From assembly GCA_030063045.1 (NCBI GenBank), contig JAQSEB010000023.1, positions 310,001 through 374,000 of the forward strand: a stretch of DNA of 64,000 bases, written 5' to 3'. Source of the DNA: Pratylenchus scribneri (taxonomy: Eukaryota > Nematoda > Chromadorea > Rhabditida > Pratylenchidae). Of the stretch, positions 34,601 to 44,406 are shown one piece after another (position 1 is the first letter of the stretch; every line of letters begins with the position of its first letter). Made by a program: the position numbers and the translations under genes. The notes under the pieces are model-generated. The model was given only the letters and a program-made list of their open reading frames with translations. It ran no database searches and was not told the origin of the DNA.

Positions 34601-37600
34601 AAAATTACAGAAAATGTACAAACAGAAAAATGATCAAAAATTACAGTAATTTAAACAGAAAATTAGTAAAAATTACAGAAAATGTACAAACAGAAAAATG
34701 ATCAAAAATTACAGTAATTTAAACAGAAAATTAGTAAAAATTACAGAAAATGTACAATTTTAGAAGAAATACATTATTTCTAAATTTATTTTAATTTGTA
34801 GGCGATATCGTGCCGAAGCAGAGTTGGCAAAAATGACATGGAAAATCAGATGGGATGATTTGGACGGAGAGGAATTCCGGCGTGAAAAGAAAAAGAAAAG
34901 ATTGCAAAACAGCAATTCCAAGATTAAACCTGAAATGGTGGAACAATCCGAGGCCCTTTTGCTTCGTTCCAACAGCAGAATATCCATTGGATCGGATAAG
35001 GTCAGTCAATTAGGTTAAAAATTGAGAGGAAAAATAATAAAAAATTTACCCGAATTCACCCCAAAATCCAACACACCTAAAATCCATACAGAGAATAATT
35101 TTTCGAAATTTTTCAATTGACCTACGACTTTGCCTTAAACACACTTAAGACTCAGTCAATCCTTCCATAGCTAAACCTTATTCTTTAGCACTAAAAGTGT
35201 TCTCTTTATGGATTTTTTGGTTGCCCACAATTATCCGAATATTTTATGCCGATTGATTGCCTTTTAAAGAAAATGGGAAAAGGAATTAAGGAATATTCCT
35301 ATTCATTCCCCTAAAAAATTCCTATTCATTTATCACGGCTTGTTCTTATTTATTATTTTTTTTTGCTGCTTTAATTCACCCACCAGCCAAGCCACCCCAC
35401 GCATTTTTCACTCAAATTTGTACAGATAGCCGAAGAAGAAACCGACGAATTGGCAATGATGCAAATGTACCAAAGCCAAAGGGCACGTCTGGTGAGCCAC
35501 CACCATTCCCCACACACCCATCATTTCAACTACCGTATTTTGTTGATTCGCACTTTGTTCCCCCTTCCCTTCGATATACCATATTCGATTAACACACAGA
35601 GACCCAATCATCTCCTCTTTGCCCTCCGGCTTCACTCACAATCAGCAGTCATTCGCTTTCCCCAATTCCTCCTTTGTTGTTCCTCTATTCTGTTTTTTTT
35701 TTCAGTTTTTTTGATATTAAAACAACAATTTATGTACCCAAGCTAACATTTTTGAAAAGTGCTCTAAGCTCTAACACGCATTTCATCTAAAAAAATCATT
35801 TAATCCAAACCTGTTTTCATCAATTTGCAAGGATTAAACCCAAAAAAACCAATGATTTCGGATACGGATTAAAAAACAATGAAGTTACGATTTAGCTTAC
35901 CCCTAAAAACAATTACGATAATATAAATTTATAAAAAACCCAAATAACGACAGTCATTTTTAGTCAACTTTCAATGAGATTAAACCCGAAAAAACAATGA
36001 ACATTTCGGAACTAAACCATTAAAACCAATTTCAAAACATCTAAATTTATAAATGATAGCAAAAACAATGGTTTAAATTGGAAGTTTTAAACGATTTTTT
36101 GCGATTAAACCCGCAAACATACTTTATTTATAACCAAATTTGCTAATTCCCATTATCCATCCTTCTTCCCATTCACTTTTTGGTCCTTTTATTCTGTCTT
36201 TTGGTACATTCAACAAACAGGAATTTGTGAGCAAAACTAACATTTTGAATATTAGATTTAAAAATATTGTCACAAATAATATTGTAAAAATTACTCACAA
36301 ATATGTAAATAACAAAACAAATTAACAATTAATTTAATTATTTATCTTTAGTTTAATCCCCTTTTGTATTTTAGAGGAGTTCATCATCCGGCGCCACACG
36401 AAAAATCTCTGCCATCATTGATCGGAAATTTAGCATTTTTACACGGAAAAAATCATCGCCATGCGACCATAAACAGCCACCACTCCCCGAACAAAATCAT
36501 GTTGGCAATAAATATGAGGGGGAAGCGAACAATTTGTCATCGCCTTCATATTCATTGAGTAATTCAAACAAAAAGAAATCAAGTGGAGAGGAGGATTTGG
36601 AAATGAGCAATTCGGCTGGTGGCAAAAAGTCCATCGTGTCTTCGACAAAGAACCGAAAATTCTCATTCAGTGGATACAGCATAAAGGTGGGGAGAATGGT
36701 GGATTATTAATATTGATATTGCCAAAAAACATTGAAAATAAGAAGGTTTAAGAAAGGGTTTGCCACACATTCACAAACCAAATATACCTAAAATTGGATA
36801 GAGCTGATCAAGATGGACGCATTGAATGGTCTATAATTTGTTATGGTTTGGTCAATAATTAAGGGGTATTAAACGGTTTAAACACATTTTGGTTTAATGG
36901 TTTAAAACTAAATTAGAATTGGTTAAACCCAATACCCAATCCAAAATATACTAAAATGATGCGTCTTGTAGAGGATTGGGATTTGATAATTTCAAATTTT
37001 TTAGTAAATTAAATATTCCCGTAGAGAAAAATGGATTATTTAATAAAATCTCAATTTTCTGCAGAGCGGCGGTTCCGTTGAGACCATCCAACTGCAAAAT
37101 AATGCACAAATATTCACAAAAACGGCAATGTACAAAGGCACAATGGTTGCGATTAAAATGGTCAATTTGGACCTGAAGAAATACCCAAAATTGGAATTGC
37201 CTCGCTCTTTGCTCATTCAATTGAAGGAAATGAAGGATTTGCAACATGACCATTTGACCAGATTTTGTGGCGCCTGTGTGGATGCACCCAATTATTGCAT
37301 TGTGACAGAATATTGTCCAAAGGGATCGTTGGAGGACATTTTAGAGAATGAGAAGGTGGGTTTTCCTGATGGCTGAGTGCATTTTCAAAATAAATATAGG
37401 ATGTCAATTTATAAAATTGAGTAATTTATCCATAACAACCTTCCAAATCGAGTTTTAGTCAGACTGAATTATTTCTAATTTGATGAAATATAAACCAGGC
37501 GGAATTATTCTAAGCGAAAACACAAAACAGGCGGAATTATTCTAAGCGAAAAGACAAAACAGGCGGAATTATTCTAAGCGAAAACACAAAACAGGCGGAA

Positions 37601-40600
37601 TTATTCTAAGCAAAAACACAAATAGGCGGAATTATTCTAAGTGAAAACACTAATAGGCGGAATTATTCTAAGCGAAAACACAAAACAGGCGGAATTATTC
37701 TAAGCGAAAACACAAAACAGGCGGAATTATTCTAAGCGAAAACACAAAACAGGCGGAATTATTCTAAGCGAAAACACAAAACAGGCGGAATTATTCTAAG
37801 CGAAAACACAAAACAGGCGGAATTATTCTAAGCGAAAACACAAACAGGCGGAATTATTCTAAGCGAAAACACAAAACAGGCGGAATTATTCTAAGCGAAA
37901 ACACAAAACAGGCGGAATTATTCTAAGCGAAAACACAAAACAGGCGGAATTATTCTAAGCGAAAACACAAAACAGGCGGAATTATTCTAAGCGAAAACAC
38001 AAAACAGGCGGAATTATTCTAAGCGAAAACACAAAACAGGCGGAATTATTCTAAGCGAAAAGACAAAACAGGCGGAATTATTCTAAGCGAAAACACAAAA
38101 CAGGCGGAATTATTCTAAGCGAAAACACAAAACAGGCGGAATTATTCTAAGCGAAAACACAAAACAGGCGGAATTATTCTAAGCGAAAACACAAAACAGG
38201 CGGAATTATCCTAAGCGAAAACACAAAACAGGCGGAATTATTCCAAGCGAAAACACAAAACAGGCGGAATTATTCTAAGCGAAAACACAAAACAGGCGGA
38301 ATTATTTTAAGCGAAAACACAAAACAGGCGGAATTATCCTAAGCGAAAACACAAAACAGGCGGAATTATTCTAAGCGAAAACACAAAACAGGCGGAATTA
38401 TTCTAAGCGAAAACACAAAACAGGCGGAATTATTTTAAGCGAAAACACAAAACAGGCGGAATTATCCTAAGCGAAAACACAAAACAGGCGGAATTATTTT
38501 AAGCGAAAACACAAAACAGGCGGAATTATCCTAAGCGAAAACACAAAACAGGCGGAATTATTCTAAGCGAAAACACAAAACAGGCGGAATTATTCTAAGC
38601 GAAAACACAAAACAGGCGGAATTATCCTAAGCGAAAACACAAAACAGGCGGAATTATTCTAAGCGAAAACACAAAACAGGCGGAATTATCCTAAGCGAAA
38701 ACACAAAACAGGCGGAATTATTCTAATCGAAAGCACAAACAGACGGAAAGACCGAATTAGCGAAATTAATTTTATTATTCATCAAACCATTTTTTATTAA
38801 CATGCTAGAAAAATGTTGATTTTTTGATATGAAAATTAATTTTACAATTTTGAATGATTTTATGGAATTAAATTAATAAATTTTACAGATTAAATTGGAC
38901 AAAATGATGAAATATTCACTGTTGCATGATTTGGTCAAAGGAATGCATTATTTGCATGGCAGTTTAATTCGAACCCATGGACGGTTGAAAACATCAAATT
39001 GTGTGGTGGACAGTCGATTTGTCCTAAAAGTGACCGATTTTGGTTTGGCCGAGCTGCATGCAATGGAGGAGACAAAAGAGGACGATGTGGAATCGCATGC
39101 CTTCTACAGAAGTAAATTTATTAAATTTAGCCATTTATTCACAATTTTTGCCCTTTAGAAAAACTTTGGACCGCCCCCGAATTGCTCAGGGACCCAAATG
39201 CGCCAGTGCAGGGCACACAAAAGGGCGATGTATACAGTTTTGCCTTAATTCTCCACGAAATGCTCTACAGGAAAGGGGCCTTCTACAGGGGCGAAGATGA
39301 ATGCCCAAGTCCAAAAGGTGAGGCCTGTGGCGGAATTGTTGAAAAGGAAAATATTTAATTTTGCCAAAAAAGGATCATTTGATTATGTTTTGGCTGATGT
39401 TTAACCAATTCTAACTTAGTTTTAAACCATTAAACCAAAATGGGTTTAAACCGTTTAATACCCTTTAATTGTTGACCAAACCAAAATGGGTTTAAACCGT
39501 TTAATACCCTTTAATTGTTGACCAAACCAAAATGGGTTTAAACCGTTTAATACCCTTTAATTGTTGACCAAACCAAAATAGGTTTAAACCGTTTAATACC
39601 CTTTAATTGTTGACCAAACCAAAATTGGTTTAAACCGTTTAATACCCTTTAATTGTTGACCAAACCATAACAAATTATATACCATTCAATGCGTCTTCAG
39701 CAGTTCTATCCAATGGTATATTTGGTTTGTGAATGTTGGACGTACCCATGCTTGAACCATTATAATTATTTAGGCATTTTCTGTTTTTATCGGCAAATTA
39801 AATACTATTTAATTATATTAAAATGTTTTTTTGTACAGAAATACTCGACCAACTCATCCATGTGCCTCACAGTGAAGCGGAATTGTACAGGCCAATTATC
39901 CCGGATTCACCACCCGTTGATGATACACCGGATACCGTAAGAAAATTGATTGATTTGATGATGGCCTGCTGGAATGAGAGCCCAAATGGACGGCCAGATT
40001 TCAGCATGATCCGGAAAATTGTTCACACATTGAACAGGTAAATCAAATTAATTCATTAAATAAATTAATATAAAATAAATTAATTAAATAAATAAAAATA
40101 AATAAAAAAATTAAAATAAATAATTACCAAATAAATAAATATTAAATAAATAAAAAATAATAAATAATATAAATACTTAAATAAATATATGTATATGTAT
40201 TAGATTAATATTATTATATTAGATAATATATTATATTAAATAAATAAATATTAAATAATTAAATATTAAATAAATAATATATTAAATAAATATATATTAT
40301 ATATTAGATTAATATATTTTATATTAGATAATATATTATATTAAATAAATAAATAAATAAATATTATATATTTGTATTATATTTGATAAATCTAAATTAT
40401 TTTAAATAAATAAAATAAAAAATGCTTAAGGGAGAATGAAACATCAAATCTGGTGGACAATTTGCTCAAACGCATGGAACAATATGCAACAAATTTGGAA
40501 GGATTAGTCGAGGAACGGACACAGGAATATTTGGCAGAGAAGAAAAAAGTGGAAGAACTTTTGCATCAGCTGCTGCCCCCGAGCATTGCTGATCAAGTTT

Positions 40601-42709
40601 GACATTGCGAAAAGAGGAATTTATTATAATAAATTTAATTTTGCAGTTGATTTCTGGCAATCCGGTGCAGGCAGAGGCCTATGAAAGTGTGACCATCTAT
40701 TTCTCGGACATTGTCGGTTTCACCGCCCTTTCGGCCTTATCCACACCAATGCAGGTATGGTTGATTTGATTTGAAGGGAATTATATTTAATTTGGCGAAA
40801 AAAACATTGAAAATGGTGAAAAAAAAATATTGAAAATGGCGAAATATAACGGTTTAACGGTTTGTTCTAGACCCCTAAACCTTATACCCAATTGATAGAT
40901 CTCGTCAAGATGCGTCGATTGGCATATATTTTGTCGTGGTTTGATAAAAAAATTAAGGGTTTTAAGCCACTTAAACCATTTAATGCGTTTTGGTTTAAAA
41001 CCAATTAAACCATGACAAATTAATTATATACCAATCGAAGCGTCTTGACGAGCTCTATTCAATGGTATTTGGTTTGTCAATTTTGGGCAAACGACTAAAT
41101 CGTTATAAACTTTTCGCCATTTTCAATACTCTTTTCGCCATTTTAAATATTTCCCTTTTGTTCTTTGGGAAAATTTTTATAACATTTTTTATTAATAAAA
41201 AATTCATTTTTGACTGAAAACCCAATCAATTAAAAATGATTTTACCCACTAGGCATTCGGATCATGCCCCACAAAAAACATATATTTTTGAAGATCTTTC
41301 CAATTTAAATATGGTATTATCCGATACCGTAATCCAGCCACTAATTCTTACAAAATTACCATAATATTTTTAACCTTAAAATTCATTTTAAAAATTTTTA
41401 CCAAATTCATTTAAATTTGAATTTTGGAATATAATGAAAAATGAAGGGAATTCATTTCATTTGATTTAAAGGTTGTGGCCTTGTTGAACGATTTGTACCT
41501 GGCCTTTGACAGTGTTGTGGACAATTACAAGGTGTACAAAGTGGAAACAATTGGCGACGCATATATGGTCGTGTCCGGGTTGCCCGAGAGGAGGGATGAC
41601 CACGCCTCACAAATTGCTCAGGTTTTTAATTGGAAAATTTTGATTTATTTTATTCTAATTATCAGGTTAACGCTAGTTTTACTTTTTTTTAACCTGTGTA
41701 TTGAGTTAAGGCTTAGATTAGGGCTATAGGTTTACATTACTCCTCTGGGGAAATCCAAAAGGATGGCAGCACAAAAAATTGGGTCACAGTTTCGAACCCT
41801 TTTCAGCAGGAGGCTTTCAATCAAATAGCTTAAAGCCTTCCCAAATTCTTTAGTGCCTTGTTGATGAATTATGGCAAAAAGAACAACCCAATATATAGAA
41901 ATCCGATCGTTTTCTATTTCGATGAAATGGGGGCGAAGTGCATCATCATCATATGGGGGGAATTAGTTGGGATGGGATAACATTAGGAAGGATACAGGAT
42001 AGCAATTAGCCGAATTACGAATATGAACATATCAGCAGAAAGCCATGTTCCTCTCTACAAATTGGCCATTTAAAATTTTATATGAAATTCAAATTTTTAA
42101 AAATTGAATTGTTATTTTTTGTTCTTTGGGACTAACATTTCCAGACGAAATACAATATTTCGAACCAAAAATACTTTACCATTTTTTGTATTTTTCTGAC
42201 AATTCCCTCCCTAAAAATGTCAATTTCTTTTCTCCCAATTTAGATGTCATTGGCACTGTTGCATAAAGTGAAGAATTTCACCATAAGACATAGGCCAAAT
42301 GAGCAGTTGAAGCTGCGCATTGGAATGCATTCTGGGTCGGTGGTGGCCGGTGTTGTTGGCTCCAAAATGCCCAGGTATTGCCTGTTCGGCGATACGGTGA
42401 ACACGTCCAGTCGAATGGAAAGCAATGGATTGCGTAAGAAGCGAATAAAAGAATTAATTTAATTTAATTTTGATTTTTAGCCCTTCGAATTCATGTTTCA
42501 TCCATTACGAAGGATATTCTCTGCCGGGACGCGGATTTCAATTTGGAGCTACGCGGCGAAATTGAAATGAAGGGGAAGGGCAAACAGACGACATATTGGC
42601 TAAAGGTGAATTTGAAGGGGATTTTACGGAAAAAAATAATCCAATTTTTAACATATTCTAGGGCTATAAAGATGTTCAAGTTCCATATTTTGGACCTGAA
42701 TTTTTGTGA
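28690..42709 (+). CDS. gcy-28: receptor-type guanylate cyclase (cassette D plus common trunk)
   Basis: 23 exons, 1269 aa. Cassette D: 28690-28995, 29831-30031, 30511-30820. Trunk: 30963-31039, 31644-31681, 32734-32941, 33368-33503, 33549-33640, 33980-34068, 34117-34233, 34802-35000, 35426-35491, 36375-36686, 37065-37355, 38889-39111, 39159-39317, 39839-40037, 40431-40596, 40647-40754, 41472-41621, 42244-42433, 42481-42605, 42662-42709. Signal peptide, ANF-receptor domain to about residue 500, membrane span (about 505-524, [14 protein letters not shown]), Ser/Lys-rich juxtamembrane segment (614-717), kinase-homology domain (718-1008; VAIK kept, HRD replaced by THG, DFG kept), dimerisation coil, then cyclase. 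FSDIVGF and ETIGDAY give both metal-binding Asp; Glu about 1124 and Cys about 1195 specify guanine. It makes cGMP at the plasma membrane on ligand binding. Every junction keeps frame. gcy-28 is a family-level assignment. Confidence 0.93.
29058..29378. mobile_element. family 1 foldback MITE in cassette D intron 1
   Basis: Left arm 'attcttttggccatatctca', right arm 'tgttgagctttggccaaaag'. A second copy follows 45 bp later. Confidence 0.8.
29423..29735. mobile_element. family 1 foldback MITE in cassette D intron 1, second copy
   Basis: Arms 'ctttatgccatagctcaaca' and 'ttgttgagatatgaccgaaa'. The two adjacent copies are too different for a recent tandem duplication. Confidence 0.78.
30080..30455. 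mobile_element. family 2 foldback MITE in cassette D intron 2
   Basis: Outer arms 'ggtcaacttgatgccgtttg' and 'gcgtcaagttggctcgacga', inner mirrored 'gacttttggcaatcaaatga' and 'atttgatagccaaaagtcag'. It fills most of the intron. Confidence 0.8.
31085..31560. repeat. AT-rich simple sequence, 'gaaaattagattagaaaaa' type
   Basis: Intron sequence made of degenerate 'aaaattagattagaaaaaac' units with no fixed period. Confidence 0.75.
32250..32425. mobile_element. family 3 foldback element, decayed
   Basis: 'gggccatataacttggcca' and 'ggccaagcaatatggcctca' are inverted, with a G-rich centre as in the 6405-6612 copy. It lies in the trunk intron 31682-32733. Confidence 0.6.
32967..33307. mobile_element. 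family 2 foldback MITE in a trunk intron
   Basis: Outer arms 'ccaacttgacgccgtttaaa' and 'tttaaacggcgtcaagttg' pair perfectly. This is the best-preserved pair of termini for the family in this window. Confidence 0.85.
33645..33965. repeat. low-complexity 'aaaattttcaaaaaatttt' run
   Basis: A degenerate short-period A/T repeat fills the trunk intron between 33640 and 33980. Confidence 0.8.
34433..34758. repeat. tandem repeat of about 66 bp, 4-5 copies
   Basis: The unit runs 'cagaaaaatgatcaaaaatt' + 'acagtaatttaaacagaaaa' + 'ttagtaaaaattacagaaaa' + 'tgtacaaa'. It lies in the intron after the membrane-span exon. Confidence 0.88.
36785..36940. mobile_element. family 4 element, single-unit copy
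   Basis: Contains 'aaattggatagagctgatca', 'gatggacgcattgaatggtc', one 46-bp-type unit ('gggtattaaacggtttaaac') and the distal 'aactaaattagaattggtta'. It shows what the family looks like before unit amplification. It lies in the intron before the kinase-homology domain. Confidence 0.7.
37496..38752 (+). repeat. 32-bp minisatellite array, about 39 copies
   Basis: Same 32-bp unit as at 17108. This is the longest array in the window, filling most of a 1.5-kb intron inside the kinase-homology domain. Variant units ('attatcctaagc', 'attattttaagc') alternate with the standard unit in the distal half, which suggests multi-unit expansions. Confidence 0.97.
39395..39770 (-). mobile_element. family 4 element with a 46-bp array, about 5 units
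   Basis: The unit on this strand is 'ccaaaatgggtttaaaccgt' + 'ttaataccctttaattgttg' + 'accaaa' (46 bp). The edge sequence 'accattcaatgcgtcttcag' + 'cagttctatccaatgg' matches the edges of other copies. It lies in the intron 39318-39838. Confidence 0.85.
40045..40420. repeat. AT-only simple sequence ('aataaataaatatt')
   Basis: The intron between exons ending 40037 and starting 40431 is almost entirely A/T in short degenerate repeats. Confidence 0.85.
40868..41110. mobile_element. family 4 foldback element, no amplified array
   Basis: The left arm 'attgatagatctcgtcaaga' + 'tgcgtcgattggcatata' and the right arm 'tataccaatcgaagcgtctt' + 'gacgagctctattcaatgg' are inverted copies. This shows that family 4 is itself a foldback element. 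Confidence 0.7.
41815..41890. mobile_element. family 1 MITE fragment (right arm)
   Basis: 'tagcttaaagccttcccaaa' and 'gttgatgaattatggcaaaa' match a decayed right arm, in the intron 41622-42243. Confidence 0.45.
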
Positions 42710-43360
42710 AGACACAACAAAACAGAGCATTCCTTTTGCCAATCAAATTGAATGAATGTTTTACACGCAGATTGATTTGATATATGATGATGAACTTATA
42801 TTCACAATGTTGATGAAATGAAAAAAAAAACGGGTAGACTGATGGGCCACACTAATAAAACCCTCCTTTCCTTGTTCCTTCTCATTTTGATTAGCCCGGT
42901 TCTCTCTCCCCTTTTTTGAATTCTAGCGACAAAATGTTTTTTTTTTTTTTTGCTTATTTTGGTCCCCACATTTCCTCCAGAAATAAAATTTTACGGGTAC
43001 ATCCATCCAACCACTCCACACATTCTCCACACAACTTCTTCCCCTTATTATTATTATTTTCGAATAATCCCCCAAAAATTGAATTTACACTTAATTGTTG
43101 TTTTTCATGCCATCTGAACCTTCTCATCATCATCCCCACTCCTCAAAAATTATTAGTTCTCCATTTTTGATTTGTGTATTTCATTTCCTCACTCATTTAA
43201 GAACCCGGCGAATTCTTTTTTTTATTTTTGATGTTTTTAATTCATTTATTTTTTAATAATCAATTCGGTTTGAAAATAAATATAATAAAAAAATAATAAA
43301 TATGTGTAGAATTGTTTTTTGGTGATTTTTTCCAATAAGTAAATGCTTTTTAGTTCAATG
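42710..43360. other. 3' flank of the guanylate cyclase gene
   Basis: AT-rich. 'actaataaaacc' at 42851 is a candidate polyadenylation signal (AATAAA). No gene seen. Confidence 0.5.
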
Positions 43361-43364
43361 AATT

Positions 43365-44180
43365 TCCATATAAATTATATGCCATAAAATAGCCTAGAAT
43401 CTGCGGTTTAAATTCATATAAAATTTATTAAATTTGAATCATTTTTAACCGATTTATGGCCAAAAAATGAAGTCCACTTCCATTGAATTTCATCGATGTT
43501 TTTTTTGCCCATTAAATTGGCAAAATTTTAATAAATCCAAACAAATTTTATATCATTATATAGCCAAGAATCTGCTTTTTATAATTATATAAAATTTATT
43601 CAATTTGGCCCATTTTATTTCGAGTTATGGTGGCAAAAACTCCGACCTCATACGAGAAGATTGGGTTGTCATCAATGTTTTTGCTTTTTAAATTGGCAAA
43701 ATTATATATTAAATAAAACCATTTTTTTATATCATTATATAGCCAGCAATCTGCTCTTTATAATTTTATAAAATTTATTCAATTTAGCCCATTTTATTTC
43801 GAGTTATGGCCAAAAATGCTAACGAATTCCTCTTGGAAATCATCGATGCTTTATGCTCATTAAATTGGTCAAATTTTTAATGAATTAAAACATTTTTTAT
43901 ATCATTATATATTCCAGAATCTGCTCTTTCATTTGATATAAAATTTATTTAATTTGGCACATTTCTTCCAGAGTAATGGCCAAAAATGTCTAGTATATGC
44001 ATCCCCTTTGGATTTCAGCGTTGTTTTTTTGCCAATTAAAAAATATAATTTTAAAATAATGAAGGTGAAATATATATGAATTAATAGCCTAGAATCTGCT
44101 TTTTCATTTGATATAAAATTTATTTAATTTGGCACATTTCTTCCAGAGTTATAGATTATAGTCCAAAAATACCAAAGCCC
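43365..44180. repeat. five tandem copies, about 170-180 bp
   Basis: Each unit has 'tatcattatatagccaagaa' + 'tctgctctt' (positions about 43391, 43562, 43742, 43910, 44087), then 'ataaaatttattcaatttgg', 'attttatttcgagttatggc' and a mirrored 'taaattggcaaaattttta'. The array separates the convergent 3' ends of the guanylate cyclase and Ku80 genes. Confidence 0.82.
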
Positions 44181-44406
44181 AAATTCTTCCTTTTAAGGCC
44201 ATATCTCGAGGAAAAGTCGATCAAAATATCTCTTGTTTCTTCCTTAAATATTATTTTTTTCTTAAAATCCGACGAAATTTTTAAATTTTTAATGCTTTTC
44301 ATTTATTTAAATCAACTCGGATAGGAAAAAATAAAAAAAAAAACAAATATGTGTAAAATTGCTTTTGGAGATCCTCCAAACTAAAATAAGTAAAAAAGTA
44401 AATTTA

